Below are positions 25,941-41,688 of a stretch of DNA of 64,000 bases, piece after piece. The DNA comes from Dictyostelium firmibasis (taxonomy: Eukaryota; Evosea; Eumycetozoa; Dictyosteliales; Dictyosteliaceae), in the NCBI GenBank assembly GCA_036169595.1, contig CM069765.1, forward strand, positions 4,691,001 to 4,755,000, given 5' to 3'. The translations under genes and the position numbers were made by a program. Position 1 is the stretch's first letter, and every line of letters starts with the position of its first letter. The notes under the pieces were generated by a model. The model was not told the origin of the DNA and did no database searches. It saw nothing but the letters and a program-made list of their open reading frames with translations.

Positions 25941-28242
25941 CATCCGATAAAACTGATATCGATACCAAACTCTTAGGTTACTTAGCTGACTCGTCAATTC
26001 AATTAGTTGTTAGTGCTCAAGCAACATTAGCTCGTGTTCGTCGTAACAACATCTCAAAAGAAATCTACGGTTCCGAAGTGGTTCAACCAATTAAGATCAA
26101 AGACACTCCAAAGATGTTTGATGATACCGAATCTGAACGTGTAAGAAAGTTAGCAAAGTCAATCAGAAAGAACAATGAAGCCAAACAATCTTTGTTAAAA
26201 GTTAACAATCAATCAAAGTCAAACTTTAAGAAATCAACCAACACAGGTGGTAATAACACTACTGGAAGTAGTAGTTCGAATAACAAGTCCAGTAGTGGGA
26301 GTAATGGCCGATCCAACAACTTCAATGGATTCCAAAGTAATGCTGCATCAGGTAGCAGCAATACCAAGTCTGGAAACGGTACCAATTATCGTTTTCAGAA
26401 GAACAAGAAGTAAACTTACCAGTAGGTGGACGTCTCGTCCACTTCAAACAAGTTTGGAAAGAATTGGGTCTTCCAAACTTTTGTCAAGAAGTAGTAAACG
26501 GATTAAAGGTTCCACTACTTTCAAACTTCAAACCGATGCTGAACCCAATTCCGATTTCCATTCCAGAGGGTCCGAAATCAGATTGCATCACAAACGAAGT
26601 ACAAGATTTATTAAAAGACAATGCAATAGAACAAGTACTTCCAAACCGTCACTCCCAACTCGTTTTTTACTCCAACGTGTTTACGGTTCCAAAAGCTGGA
26701 ACAAATTTACATCGTCCAGTACTAGATCTAAAAGGTGGTCAGATTCAAGATCTATCGATTCTCTTTTAATTATTGACTTTACATGAGATTGGAAAGTCGA
26801 ATAATCCCCAGTTTCCATCGTTGCTGAATTTGAATTGGTATTGACTCTATCGATTCTTTTGTCAATACTTCCTGGAACGTACCCAGTACTTGAGGAAACA
26901 GATGGCGATGATGACGAGGAACTTGAGCTTGAATCATCGGATACCAAGTTGCTGATCTCCAAATCGGGAAGATCAGTATTATAGAAACCATCTTCGAACT
27001 CAATAAGTTCATCTTCTCCATCAAAGAAGGCAAAAGTATTGGAGGTGGGAACGCTAGACATTGATTCCACTGACTCCAATCGAGTTGTAGAGCATTCATT
27101 TTCATGGTTGAGTAATTGATTGTTTGATGGTTGAAGTGTGAAGCAAATAGATCCATTTGAATTTGACCGAATTGAAGTTGAATTCGATTGAACACTTCTT
27201 TCTTGAGTTGCCACTTGTAACTCTTGATCATCTTGGATGATTTGTGATTCATCTCTGATAGACGACTGAGGTGATCGGCTTTGACATTGAAGAATCCTGG
27301 AATGTGTTCCCCGATCAGATTGATTTTCTTCTTGAGACATTGTTTCCAGAGCTGTTCGAACAAGTAAATCGAGTACTTCGAATTTGTTTATGAACTCTTA
27401 GCAGCCATCAACCTTAAAGGTCTATGATTCAAACTACTCAAAGTTCCATTTCTTTTGTATTTTAAATCGTTTGGATCCATCAAAGATTACTCTGGTAGTT
27501 TTTATGGACTATTTGACCTATTTATTCAAGTTACAACCTCCGTTGGCTTATTCAACAATTAACAGTCATCGTTCAATGCTTAATCAGTTGCTCATTCTTA
27601 GAAATCAATCTGAAATCGTTAATGATCCGTTCATATCAAGAATAATGACTGGTATTCACAAGTTACTTCCGAGTAACTCAAAGTATAATGAAATCTGGAA
27701 TGCAAATCAAGTTTTCAAATACTTAAAAATATATATATGATAACTTTTATTACAATAAAATCATTGGCGAAAAATCTGGTGGTTTCTTAAATAATGTAGT
27801 CCAACTTTCATAAATTTAAATATATATATGATAATATAAATTAAAAATTTAAATAATTAAATTATATTTTATATTAAATATATATATTTAAATTGGTCCC
27901 AGCCCGCCCTCCCTTAGTCGGAATTCCATATAAATCAAATTGTTTTCAATATTTAGTGCCACTATTTATACTATTTTTACTTTCTGAAAAATTTCGCAAA
28001 ACTCAAAAAAATAGGTGGGTGACACGTGGCAACTTTTTTCAAACTCGAAATTTTTCATTTTTTCAATAATTTTTTCGAGCTAAAATATCTCCAGAAAATT
28101 CTCTTGAATTTCTCTGAAAATTATCTTAAATATTTGGGAACTTCAAATAAATAAATGTATTCATAAATTTAAATATATATATTTAATATAAAATATAATT
28201 TAATTATTTAAATTTTTAATTTATATTATCATATATATATTT
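25941..28242. mobile_element. Mosaic of DIRS subfamily B pieces
   Basis: Pieces in order: ORF1 C-terminal part (+, to 26413); start of the RT ORF (+, 26464 to about 26740); RNase H/recombinase overlap region in opposite orientation (about 26770-27363); recombinase middle (+, 27366-27740); recombinase end and 3' terminal repeat (about 27740-28165); inverted repeat end (about 28165-28242). All pieces match 42067-46829 closely. The left end is fused to the Harbinger Myb-like gene at about 25940. Fossil assembled from several recombination events; broken in many places. Confidence 0.75.
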
Positions 28243-31200
28243 TTAAGTATTTGAAAACTTGATTTGCATTCCTGGAACGTACCCAGTACTTGAGGAAACA
28301 GATGGCGATGATGACGAGGAACTTGAGCTTGAATCATCGGATACCAAGTTGCTGATCTCCAAATCGGGAAGATCAGTATTATAGAAACCATCTTCGAACT
28401 CAAGTTGTAGAGCATTCATTTTCATTGTTGAGTTATTGATTGTTTGATGGTTGAAGTGTGAAGCAAACAGATCCATTTGAATTTGACCGAATTGAAGTTG
28501 AATTCGATTGAACACTTCTTTCTTGAGTTGCCAGTTGTAACTCTTGATCGGCTTGGATGATTTGTGATTCGTCTCTGATAGACGACTGAGGTGATCGGCT
28601 TTGACATTGAAGAATCCTGGAATGTGTTCCCCAATCAGATTGATTTTCTTCTTGAGACATTGTTTCCAAAGTTGTTCGAAGAGAATCGATAGATCTTGAA
28701 TCTGACCACCTTGGCGATTGACATACGAGAGAGTTGTTGTGTTGTCGGTTTGAATCTTTAGATTGCAGTTGTTCAACTTCCGACATAGAGTCTGAAATGC
28801 CATTAGTAGAGCAAGCATTTCTCGACGGTTCGATGACATGTTTGATTGGACTTCTGACCACTGGAACGACCAAGTTTTGATGACTTTGTTGTTTTTCATT
28901 AAAGTTGCACCTGCACCTGATTCTGATGCATCTGTTGTTAGAACATAATGGTAACTTGGAAACAGACTTATTTCTTTTCCATTCCATTGGTTTAAGAGAG
29001 TTAACCAATTTGAAATTTCTTTCTTGACATCTTGAGAAATTGGAAATGATTGATCCCAATTTCCATTTGCTAGTTTCAGACTTTGACAATGAAACTTGTT
29101 TGTTTGACGAGTGTACAAGCGGAATGGTATTACTGCATCTTTCAATGCAATCAGTTTTCCTTTTAAACCAGCTAACTTTCTTAGAGTACAAGTTTCTAGT
29201 TTTAGAAAGTTTCTTATATCTTTGATGATACTCTTCTTCTTTTCTTTTGGAACAAGTAGCTTCATTGATATTGAATCGATTTGTAATCCTAGAAACGTTA
29301 TTGATTGAGTTGGCTCGAGAACACTCTTTTCTAGATTTAACTTGAATCCGAGTTTGACTAACAGATTCATTGTTTGGTTGAGGTTGTTTAAACATTCTTC
29401 CTTTGTTGAACCAACGATTAGAAGATCGTCTAAGTAGGCGATTACGGAAATGTTGATATCTCTTAGCATTCGGAGTACTGGTCTCATTAACATTGCAAAG
29501 ATTCGAGGAGCTGACGATAACCCGAATGGCATTGTTCTCCATCTGTAATGAGTTCCTTTCCAAACGAATCGGAATAAATCTCGATAACTTTCGTCGACTA
29601 AAACATGGAGATAAGCTTTCTTGATATCGAGTTTTAACATGTAGTAACCTTGCTTTACCATTGAAGACAGATTCTTTAGACCTTCCATCTTGAATGATTG
29701 ATTTTTGATAAAAAGGTTTAACCTCTTTAGATCTAGTACTGGACGATGTAAATTTGTTCCAGCTTTTGGAACCGTAAACACGTTGGAGTAAAAAACGAGT
29801 TGGGAGTGACGGTTTGGAAGTACTTGTTCTATTGCATTGTCTTTTAATAAATCTTGTACTTCGTTTGTGATGCAATCTGATTTCGGACCCTCTGGAATTG
29901 AAATTGGAATTGGGTTCAGCATCGGTTTGAAGTTTGAAAGTAGTGGAACCTTTAATCCGTTTACTACTTCTTGACAAAAGTTTGGAAGACCCAATTCTTT
30001 CCAAACTTGTTTGAAGTGGACGAGACGTCCACCTACTGGTAAGTTTACTTCTTGTTCTTCTGAAAACGATAATTGGTACCGTTTCCAGACTTGGTATTGC
30101 TGCTACCTGATGCAACATTACTTTGGGATCCATTGAAGTTGTTGGATCGGCCATTACTCCCACTACTGGACTTGTTATTCGAACTACTACTTCCAGTAGT
30201 GTTATTACCACCTGTATTGGTTGATTTCTTAAAGTTTGACTTTGATTGATTGTTAACCTTTAGCAATGATTGTTTGGCTTCATTGTTCTTTCTGATTGAC
30301 TTTGCTAACTTTCTTACACGTTCAGATTCGGTATCATCAAACATCTTTGGAGTGTCTTTGATCTTGATTGGTTGGACCACTTCGGAACCGTAGATTTCTT
30401 TTGAGATATTGTTACGACGAACACGAGCTAATGTTGCTTGAGCACTAACAACTAACTGAATAGACGAGTCAGCTAAGTAACCTAAGAGTTCGGTATCGAT
30501 ATCAGTTTTATCGGATGATATCATACTTGAAAGTAAAAGTATTGGTTTCAAAATATCATTGATTCTCTTTTCGACAATGTACAAGTCGGTATCATTATTC
30601 TTGAGATTCGATGAAGCAGATATACCTTCTGGAGTACCGAATGGAGCTACATTCACTTGGAAGTTAGATGGAAAGCAAAAGATCTTGTTAACATCAGCGA
30701 TTTCGTTCTTCTTAAGGATACATTTTTCTTCAACTAACAAACCTTGATTATTGATTAAATGTTTGTAGTTAGCAAGCAATGACTCTGATAGTTGATAATC
30801 AGTTGGAACATCGACTGGATCGACAGATTCATCATCACCTTGTTCATTCTCAGTTTCAGATTCATCATTAGAACGTTGATTATCAGAGTTATAGTACGAC
30901 TCTCTGATTGGCTCTTTCATATATCTTGTAAAAGCAATGAGAGATTGGAGATTTGATCCTCAAGCGATTTCATTCTTGTTTCATAAGAATTAGAATTATT
31001 TTCGGTAGAGCTACTAGCGTGGTTATTATTATCGGTGGTAGACATTATTTTATTGATATCTAAAATTATTTTTATAGAGATAGAGAAAAAATATTAAATT
31101 AATAAAAGAATTTTTTTTTTTTTTTTTTTTTAATTATTTGTATAAATTATGTGTGTGTATCTTAAATATATATAGGAGGAATTCCCAAATAAAATAAATC

Positions 31201-31461
31201 AAATTGTTTTCAATATTTAGTGCCACTATTTATACTGTTTTTACTTTCTGAAAAATTTCGCAAAACTCAAAAAAAAATAGGTGCGTGACACGTGGCAACT
31301 TTTTTCAAACTCGAAATTTTTCATTTTTCCAATAATTTTTTCGAGCTAAAAAACCTCCAGAAAATTCATTTGAATTTCTCTGAAAATTATCTTAAATATT
31401 TGGGAATAATCAAATAAATAAATGTATTCCATAAATTTAAATATATATATGATAATATAAA
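28243..31461 (-). mobile_element. DIRS-type retrotransposon, subfamily B, partial
   Basis: Minus-strand parts: promoter-side terminal repeat 31461-31046; ORF1 region 31044-30045; RT/RNase H region 29994 to about 28400 with YLDDLLIVG and the TTDASESGAGATLM RNase H motif; a short recombinase-side scrap to 28243. A long T-tract lies at about 31111-31132 in the leader. The element is broken, with the recombinase mostly absent. It abuts bacterial recC at 31461/31462. Confidence 0.8.
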
Positions 31462-33959
31462 TTGTTTAGTTCGAACTCATATAACGTCTCAGGTATGCTC
31501 TCATGCAAAAAGAGCCTGGATTTTCCATCAACTGAGTAATCAAGGAGTCTCACTTTTAGATATCGATATTCTGCTCATAGAGGAGTTTTTTGCCTTTCTT
31601 AGAGGAGGGCGCAATTTTCCCTCTTGGGATAGCTCGCTTCTTTCAGCTATCGTCTCATCAAAATGGGCGTATGAGAATGAAGAGGCTAAATCCTACTTCT
31701 ATAAAATCGCTGTAAGTCTCTTTAAGGGATCTCCTATCTCTATCGAAAAGCCTTTTATAGCGATATGGGAATCTTTAAAAAAGCAGATTCCAGAGCTATT
31801 TTGGAATCATATCCCGGCTTTTAAAAATGGTTTTCTTGAAGAGTTCTATCTCAGTATTTCAGTATTTGGCATCTCTGGCCTATCTGAAGCGATTTTAAGC
31901 TCCTTTATAGAGATCCATTCTTTCAGTTCTATTCCCCTCTTTTTCTATACTCTCTCTCCCTGCCTCCATTTTTGGAGCGATGTAAAGACTGGAAAAAGAT
32001 ATTCAAAAAATTATTGATGAAATTAAGAGAGGCGGGACTAATCGCCTATTGATTCAAGCTTCAGAGATGGCTCTCTCGAAAAAATGATCTTCTTGGAAAT
32101 TGGGGGGTATTGGCTCGGGAGTTTTCCAAGCAGATTGAAGAGGGCCCATTTCATACTATTCCAAGCTATCTTATTCCATCCCATCTTCAACATAGAGCGC
32201 CTTATCAAGAGATGCTCATTCCTGAATATCTCAATACCTCTTTAATTACATTAGAGACGCATGCCTCTCTTCTTCATGTAATTCAAGCTGATATCGTCTC
32301 TTTTGTCTCAAAAAGAGAGATAAAGGAGACTATTGAAAATGAAAATGAGGAGTCTTTCTATTTCGTTTTAGCTCCTACCATTATCCAAGAGGTTCAAGCA
32401 TTTCGAAAGTACCTTCTTCAAAAGAGATCTAGAACGGTCAAAATTGGAGATATTTTTGTACTTGTTCCATCGATTGATGAGTATAGAGATGCCTTTATGC
32501 AGGTCTTTCATAGCGATCAAAAGGCTATTCTTCAGTTTTGGCCAAAGTCAAAAATGGAGATGAGTGCCTATGAGTCTGAAAGTGAGCTTCTCTCTTGGAT
32601 CTCTCTTCTTTTTGGTCTTCTTGGAATGAAGAGAAAGCAGACGAATCTGAGAAAGGGCAGCTATGCATCGATGAACCTTGCTTTTCACCCGCTCACACTT
32701 CGAGCTCTCTTTGCTGAAGAAGCAGAGAGCTGTGAGGGTGAATTTCGGAGGTATTTAGAAAAATTGGGACTCGATTGGTATATCTCTTCCGCACATCTCG
32801 CACGCGAAATGGAAGCCAAAGGAATCAATCTCATCTATGAAAGCGAAATAGGCGATTTTTCTTCAATTAAAGAGAAAAAAATAGGGGAGCTGATCGGTCA
32901 GTCTGCCGATGGAGAGTCAGCAACTCTCTTGCATCGAGAGATGAGTAATGCCTTCATCTCACTTGCCCTATTTTTTGAATCTTGTGACGCTCTCTGGACT
33001 CTTCCGATTTCTCCAGATAGGGTACAAAAAATTGAGGAGTGGATTTCTCCTCTTCAACAAACTGTGAGCCTTTTTCCTCTATTGGAAGAGGCTATAGAGA
33101 TGGATGATTTAGAGGCTTTTGAGGTTGTCATTTCTCGATTTGTAGATTTAAGTCACCGTTTTCCAGAAGTGAAAATGAGCTTTGATTAATTTACAGACTC
33201 CTTTCAGCGAGAGCTATTTGAGGAGATTTCCAATAGGCAGCAGCTTCGTCGATTTACTGGACATATCATCATCAGCGATAGAGAGAGCTTCGATTCGATT
33301 CCATGTGCGGGGGTTGCCATTTTAGGCGCAGGACACGATCAGTTCCCTCACGTAACTCGTGAGCATCTTCACCAAAGCTCCCTCAAAAAAATGGAGTGGC
33401 TAACTTTATAACTATTAAGAAATTAATTGAAATAGCTCAAAATCCTATTGAGCCCTATTTCAGTTCATTTTTTCACGCCAATTCACGTGCGCTTTATAAT
33501 ATCTTGCATCATGATACTGTAAAAAATAGGCGTCTAAAGCCATCTCGATATGCTGAAAGAGAGGTTCTGATTGAGAAACTTAAGTCAACTCCAAGAGCTC
33601 AGAAAAAACCGATAAGTGGCTGGCCAAAGGGCCATATAGGTCTTCTTCCAAATACTATTGTAGCAAAATCGACATCTCTTATAAATCCAAGTGGGGCTCC
33701 ATGTCAGCCTTTAGATCTTTTTTTATATGATTATGAGTACCTAAAAGCGGCGGAAACAGAACAGACTGTTATTTCTCCAATTATGCTTAGAGAGATCCTT
33801 TTCAAAGAGGCAAAGAGCCATACAGCTCTAGGCTCCTTTGCTCCATTTCTGTCTGATGAGTATATTGAGGCTCTATTTGATACATGGATTCAATGGGCTA
33901 CAGAGCTTTATGGAGATGTTGCATTATGGATCTCTTATAAACCATTTTGCTCTTTATGA
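31462..33959 (+). pseudogene. recC: Exodeoxyribonuclease V gamma subunit RecC, broken
   Basis: Successive plus-strand frames: 31469 to about 32016 (starts VRTHITSQVCSHAKRAWIFH), 32110-33189 continuing after one in-frame TAA to about 33411, then 33396-33959. The segment ending SIPCAGVAILGAGHDQFP matches the RecC motif that precedes its inactivated nuclease-like domain; the reading before it runs through SDRESFD. RecC holds the RecBCD complex together and reads Chi. The start is cut off by the DIRS element at 31461. There are about two frameshifts and one stop. The stop codon overlaps the recB ATG as ATGA, showing a coupled recC-recB operon. Confidence 0.7.
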
Positions 33960-34596
33960 AAAATCATATTCACATCTCAGAGCTTGATTTGAACACCCCC
34001 CTTCCAAAGCGGCTCTTTTTAGAGGCTTCAGCCGGGACTGGAAAGACCTATACTATCCAACATTTTATTGTTAGATCAATTTTAGAGGCTTCTCGAAGAG
34101 GTGATACTCTTCATCCGGAGGCACTTTTGGTTGTGACCTTCACCAAGGCCGCAGCAGGAGAGCTTAAAACACGCATTCAGGAGACAGTGGATAGCGCCTA
34201 TCAAGCAATTTTAGAGGCCCTTCAAATAATAAAAGGGCAGGCATTTCTCTCTTCAAAGGAGCTCTTCCCCTTTTTTTGCGATAAAGGATTTCCCTATATC
34301 CTATTCTATCTCTTTGCAACAGAGACAGAGGAGATTTCGTCTCTTGAATTGGATAAAAGATCGTGGGATCTCATCTACTCTTTAAAGCGCTTTATACAAG
34401 AGAGCGATTTAGCGCAAATTTCAACTATTCATAGCTTTTTACACACAGCCATCGTGCAATTTTGTCAAGAGAGGGAGGGGGAAAACGCGTTTGATCTTAA
34501 CTATCTTGATAATATGATGAAGAGCCAATGGGTCACTCAATTTGGACTTATAGAGTGGATTCAGGAGTGCCTTACCTGGTCTTTGCCTGAAGGGGT
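33956..34596 (+). pseudogene. recB: Exodeoxyribonuclease V beta subunit RecB, N-terminal ~214 residues
   Basis: Starts MKNHIHISELDL with ATG overlapping the recC stop. Walker A is in EASAGTGKTYTI, followed by LLVVTFTKAAAGELKTRI (motif Ia), the hallmark start of RecB. RecB is the 3'-5' helicase and nuclease subunit. The frame is open until the CACTA-like end at 34597. The C-terminal nuclease part lies at 38951-39886. The roughly 600 residues of helicase between them are not in the window, so more than a simple insertion happened. Confidence 0.85.
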
Positions 34597-36663
<2,067 letters not shown>

Positions 36664-36792
36664 TTCATTCGTTTTTTATTTTTTTTTATTTAATATTTTT
36701 TTTTTTGTGTGTTTTTTTCGATGCAGTTTTTTTATATATTTATATTTATTGAATGTATAAAATATCTGATAGAAATTGACATACAAAAAAAA

Positions 36793-38947
36793 ATGTTCAA
36801 TAAAAGAGAATCAAATTTCGAACAAAAGTTTAATGTATTTAAGAGAGGAAAACAAATTCACAATAAGGAGGAAACAGAAATAAATTTTAGTTCAATAAAA
36901 CATACTAATAGTCAACCATTAATACAACACTTTACATATGATACAACTAGCTTATTGTCGATAGAAGATAACACCAATACCAATACCAATACCAATACCA
37001 ATACCAATACCAATACCAATACCAATACCAGCACCAATACCAATACCAACACCAACACCAACACAAACTTCAACACCAACACCAACACCAACACCAACAC
37101 CAACACCAACTTCAACACCAACACCAACACCAATACCACCACCACCACCAACACCACCAACACCAACACCAACACCAACACCAACACCAACACCAACACC
37201 AACACTTACATCAACACCAACACCAACACGAATTTCAACACTACCTTCCAATACAACAACATCATCAACATAACAAATTATTATAATTCCAATAACAACC
37301 AACCACAAAATGAAATTGAAGATGATACAGAAGTTGAATCACAAAATTCAGAAGCAGTGGATAATCAATTAACACAACCCATAATTGAACCAACAACCGA
37401 ACCTCAAGATATAGTTATACCAGAAAACTCCATCAAAATTCCTTCAAACATAAAAAACAATTTTATATTAAATGTAGATGAAGTTTTCAAATGCAGATTG
37501 TGTAGTGGGAATCAAACAAACATCAATTCACAAATAGTGTCATATCAATCAATTCGTGGTATTCAAAAACATTTAGATAGAAAGCATTATTATTATTTAG
37601 TTTATATTATTAACAATAAACAAACTTTGGATAATTTAATAAATAATACTTTGGATGCTAATCATGTTTTTTGTGATCATGAAGGATGTAAAAAAGTTCT
37701 TTTAAAAAAAAATATTAGTGAACATTATAAAATACAACATCATAAAAATAATGATGCTCAAAAGGAAGGATGTTTACGTTGTAAAGATGTAGAATCAAAA
37801 AATAAAATTAAAGGATATGAAGATTTAATAAACTCAACAAGTAGAAAAGGTATTATTTTATTTTTTTTATTTTTTTTTATTTAATAATTATTAATTTTTT
37901 TTTTTTTAATTAGACTTATCATTAGATACTGTAGTTGGAAGTAAATATGACAAAATGATACCCTATGGAAAATGGAATGATCATTGTTTAGATTTTGGTA
38001 TTCATACTAAAGTATATTCACAATCAGTGATAAGAAAATATTCAAATATATTATTAGAATTGATATGGGAGCCGATAGAAATACCCAATGGATATTTTAA
38101 TAAAATTGATACAGTTATTGAAGCATTAATCCAAATAAATTGTAAAGAATTTGAAATTATTGAAAGAGATACAAATCTCAACATTGATTTTTATTCAAAA
38201 CCAAATTGGATTCAAAGTTTAGGGTTAGAAGGTAACAACATACATTTGGTAAAACTTTCAATAGACGGATGTAAAATGAATAAAAATAATAAACATGGTC
38301 AATTGGTAGGGATGTTACAAACCATAACAAATAACAAAACAGTCCCTCAATTAAAATCTTCAAAGGATGGGCTTTTATTTACAGTTTCAATTGTAAAGGA
38401 AACATATGAAGAACTTTATCAAGAGTTTCAAGCAATAAGAGAATCACATGATTTCCGTTCGTTGATAAATGTAAACATAAATCAAATAAATAATATTTGC
38501 AAACTTATTCACAGTTATGATTTGGCTTGTGCATGCAAAATGTTAGGATATTGTGATTTATACTTACATAATTCATACTTCAAGTGTCCATATTGCTATT
38601 GTACCAAACAAACAATAAACAAAGGTGAACTTCATTTTCAATTTGAACCAAGAGATAAAGTTAGAGAGAGAATCAAAATTAAAAAACGTTATGAAATGAG
38701 CAGATCATTAATCCCAGGACAAATATTACCAAATCCAAAGAGAACTATGGGTTGTATTGGGTATCCTGTTCTTCCTATTGAGCCAATTGATTTAGTTCCA
38801 GATTCTTTACATTTAACAATGGCAATTATTAAGTTTTATTTAAAAGCATTATTAAGAAAACACAATGATATTGTTGATGAAGTTATAATCACTCCAAAAA
38901 AAATAAAATTTAATTCAAAAAAAATAAAATTGTTTTTACTTTTTTGA
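36793..38947 (+). CDS. Transposase-like protein of the CACTA relative, 3' truncated (spliced)
   Basis: Exon 1 from ATG 36793 ([13 protein letters not shown]) to 37849; intron 37850-37913 (GTATTA..TTAG); exon 2 from 37914 to the stop at 38947. Exon 1 has a long Asn-Thr repeat and two C2H2-like fingers ([14 protein letters not shown] and [24 protein letters not shown]). Exon 2 has the same landmarks as the CACTA core: [25 protein letters not shown] and [10 protein letters not shown]. The intron falls at the same place and phase, after RK before an acidic residue, as in 55670/55755. The C-terminal exons are absent. It is a diverged family within the same superfamily, probably inactive. Confidence 0.6.
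36973..37210 (+). repeat. ACCAAT/ACCAAC hexanucleotide repeat coding Thr-Asn
   Basis: About 40 imperfect hexamers, first ACCAAT then ACCAAC, broken by a few TTC and ACC codons. They encode an Asn-Thr tract in the N-terminal part of the transposase-like protein. The change from T to C in the third position halfway suggests two expansion rounds. Confidence 0.9.
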
Positions 38948-38950
38948 AAA

Positions 38951-39886
38951 TTTCAGTTTTGCTGACTGCGCGTTCCATTTTCCAGTATTATCTGAGGGAC
39001 TCAAGAGATCACATTTTCAATGATTCAAGAGGATCTAAAACAGCATACAACCTCTTATCCTCTATCTGTAAAGGGCTGTTTAGAGGAGGTCAATATTCAG
39101 AAAATGGTGGATAGCAATCGATATGAGACAAAGCGATATCTCTCCTTTTCACAACTCCAGAAAAAAAAGAAGTCCTCCTCTTCAAGTAGCGATGTAAAAC
39201 TAAAAAATGGTGGAAAGATCTTGGGTGTTCGGTTTCATGCAGCTATATCAAGATGGTTCCAAAGTGATCGAAGAGCCTATACTCTGCCTCAAAACGTCTC
39301 TTTTTTTCAAAAATGGATAGAGAGGGAGTTCCCTTCATGGAAAAAAAATTCCGTATAACTCTCTAAAATGCTCTATACAGCACTTTCAGTCTTCTTCCCT
39401 GTAGGGGAAAAAAGCATCTCTTTGCAGCAGCTTGAATTAAATCCTATTTCAGAGAAGATTTTCTTAGAAGAGTCTTTAGAGGGGGTAAATAGTTCTCATG
39501 CATCCTATTTTCAAGGCTCTATCGATCTTATCTTTTTTCATGAAGAGAGGATGTATATGGTCGATTGGAAGACAAATAGAGTTCCAATTGATCTGGATAG
39601 TTTAAATAAAATAGTATTTAACTCAGGATACCATCTGCAGGCAGAGCTCTACTCAAAAGTTGCAAAGAGATATATAAAAAATAACCCTAAGTATTCCTGG
39701 GGAGGCTTTTTTCTGATTTTTTTAGCGTCAATGGTTGAAGAGCGAGAAGAGCTCGATCTGGGCTTCCATTTTTGTACTCAAAAAGAGGAGTCTGTAGCTT
39801 TTGGCCTGCAACTAAAAAAGCAAGAGGACCTTCTCCTGCTTTCAAGAAGATCTTCTCCTCAATATTTTACGGAAGGAAGAGAATGA
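38951..39886 (+). pseudogene. recB: Exodeoxyribonuclease V beta subunit RecB, C-terminal nuclease domain
   Basis: Begins in FADCAFHFPVLSEG, shifts frame once near 39015, then is open from 39020 to 39886 apart from one in-frame TAA at 39356-39358. The nuclease core is recognisable: GSIDLIFFHEERMYMVDWKTN, holding the Asp..Asp-x-Lys metal site, and the QAELY motif after it. This domain cuts both strands in RecBCD. It follows the same strand and order as the recB start at 33956. Its last codons overlap the recD start as ATGA (39883-39886). Confidence 0.85.
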
Positions 39887-41675
39887 GCTACTCTCTTTTT
39901 GAAAAAATGGAAATCCTCAATCTTTTTGATCCAATAACTTGTTCTGTACTTCATAAGCTTGCGCCTGAATGGAGTAGAGCGCGCTCTTTAGAGCAGTTTC
40001 CTTGGCTTCATTGTATCTCCTTTTTAGCATTTCAGGGGGAGATACAGCACTCTCACTTGAATCTAATAGATTGAGACTTCTCCTAAAATCTATTTTTTGC
40101 AGCTCTGATATATCAAATGAGTTAAAATTTTCTGATGAGGAGATCGATAGCGTTCTTAATTATTGTCTCGATAGCATAGATGGAAACTCTCAAAAATATT
40201 TTTTTTATGATAGCCCTTTAGATCCACTTCTCTCTCTCCCTTTTTCTCATCATCGTGACCTTTCGATTGCTCAGCACCTCTACAGGATCTGTTCGGCACT
40301 GCCTATAGGAGATCAAAAAAGGAGTCCAATAGCTCAATTAATTCAGCAGCAGCATAGATCTCTTATCTCTGCTCGATGTAATGAAGCCCAGAGTGCTGCT
40401 ATTAAAAACTCCCTCTTAGCCCCTTTTTCTATTATATATGGTGGGCCTGGAACGGGGAAGACCTATACAGCAGGCGCGCTTATATCGCTTCTAGCTCACC
40501 TCTTTTATGGAAGGCATCTATCGCAAGAAAAAAAGAGCGATACCATTCCTCCATACCGAGTTCTCGTAACAGCTCCAACAGGAAAGGCCGTTTTTACATT
40601 TAAAAATAGTATTGAGAAATATTTTAAAAATATTCTTTCAGATATAGATCTGGGTGGTACTTCACTCCATGTAGAGGCATTAACTATCCATGCATATGTT
40701 TTGCAGCAGGAAAAGAGCTCTCGAGAGATTGGATACCATGCAATTATTGTCGATGAGTGCTCCATGATCGATAGCGAACTCATGGGGCAGTTTCTCTCAC
40801 AAATTCAGACGGGTGTTCGACTTATTATGATGGGCGATCCAAATCAGCTACCGCCTATTGCTCCAGGACAGCCATTTTTAGATATGATACGCGCTCCAAG
40901 CTCTCTTCAAGCGGCTCTTGTCAAATTTCCAGTCTCCCACCTCTCCTCTTGTATGAGAGCAGAACTTCAAGAGATTGTCTCTCTTTCAGAATCCATCTTA
41001 GAGAAGAAAGAGGGAAAATTCTTTAATCTTCTCAAATGTGATACTATCCAATTTATTGAGAGCGGTGAGAAGAGCTCCTCTCTCTTCTCTTTTCTCTACC
41101 AAGAGGCCGCCTCTCCATGGGAGAAATCACACCATTTTTCTTTTGAAGAGGGGATTGAGCTCTCTACAAAAATTCTTTCACCTGTTCGAAAAAGTGGGCA
41201 GGTCAACGTTGAAACTATGAATAGAGCTCTTGTCAAAGAGCTTATAAAAAAGCGCTCTTTTCAAGATCCAGAGAGATTTTTAGATCCAATTTTAATCACA
41301 AAAAATAATTATGCTCTTCAAGCAATGAATGGTGATATTGAAGTTATTGAGAGAATGCAGCAGAAAAAAAGTCTCTATCTGCCTAGAAGTGGACAGAAGT
41401 TGATACCAGAGTCTCTTTGCCGTGATTATGAGTTAAACTACGCCATGTCTGTTCATAAAAGCCAGGGAAGCGAATTTCAAAAGGTGATTCTGCTACTTCC
41501 AGAGAGTTCCAATCATATCAGCATTCCACTTCTCTATACAGCTATTACAAGAGCTAAAAGAGCTATTACGATTATCGGAAAGAAAACGGTTTTACAGGAT
41601 CTTTTTTTGGAAAGGCATATGAGAACTACCACCCTTTTTAGGGCCATTTCAAGGCACTTTATGAATGAGAGTTAG
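39883..41675 (+). pseudogene. recD: Exodeoxyribonuclease V alpha subunit RecD with one frameshift
   Basis: The ATG at 39883 is preceded by GGAAGGAA as ribosome-binding site and overlaps the recB stop. The first frame runs to about 40035, where a run of five G appears to have lost one base; the second frame then runs to 41675. Helicase motifs of superfamily 1B are all present: IIYGGPGTGKTYT (Walker A), VDECSMID (Walker B), MMGDPNQLPPI, and YAMSVHKSQGSEF with LLYTAITRAK at the end. RecD is the fast 5'-3' helicase of RecBCD. About 595 residues when read across the shift, normal for RecD. The recC-recB-recD order shows one operon. Confidence 0.85.
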
Positions 41676-41688
41676 GGAGTCTTTTTTT

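Larger units (their letters stand above)
36664..38950 (+). mobile_element. Distant relative of the CACTA-like element, ends not found
   Basis: Carries a two-exon gene related to the CACTA-like transposase but only distantly similar. It starts directly after the CACTA copy 3 terminus and stops within the homologous core region, just before bacterial recB resumes. No terminal repeats are visible at either side, so both ends were probably lost. Very AT-rich. Confidence 0.55.

Noticed and set aside
36912-37308. Minus-strand Val-Gly and Leu-Val repeat open frames
   Set aside because: Shadows of the Thr-Asn hexamer repeat of the plus-strand transposase-like gene.
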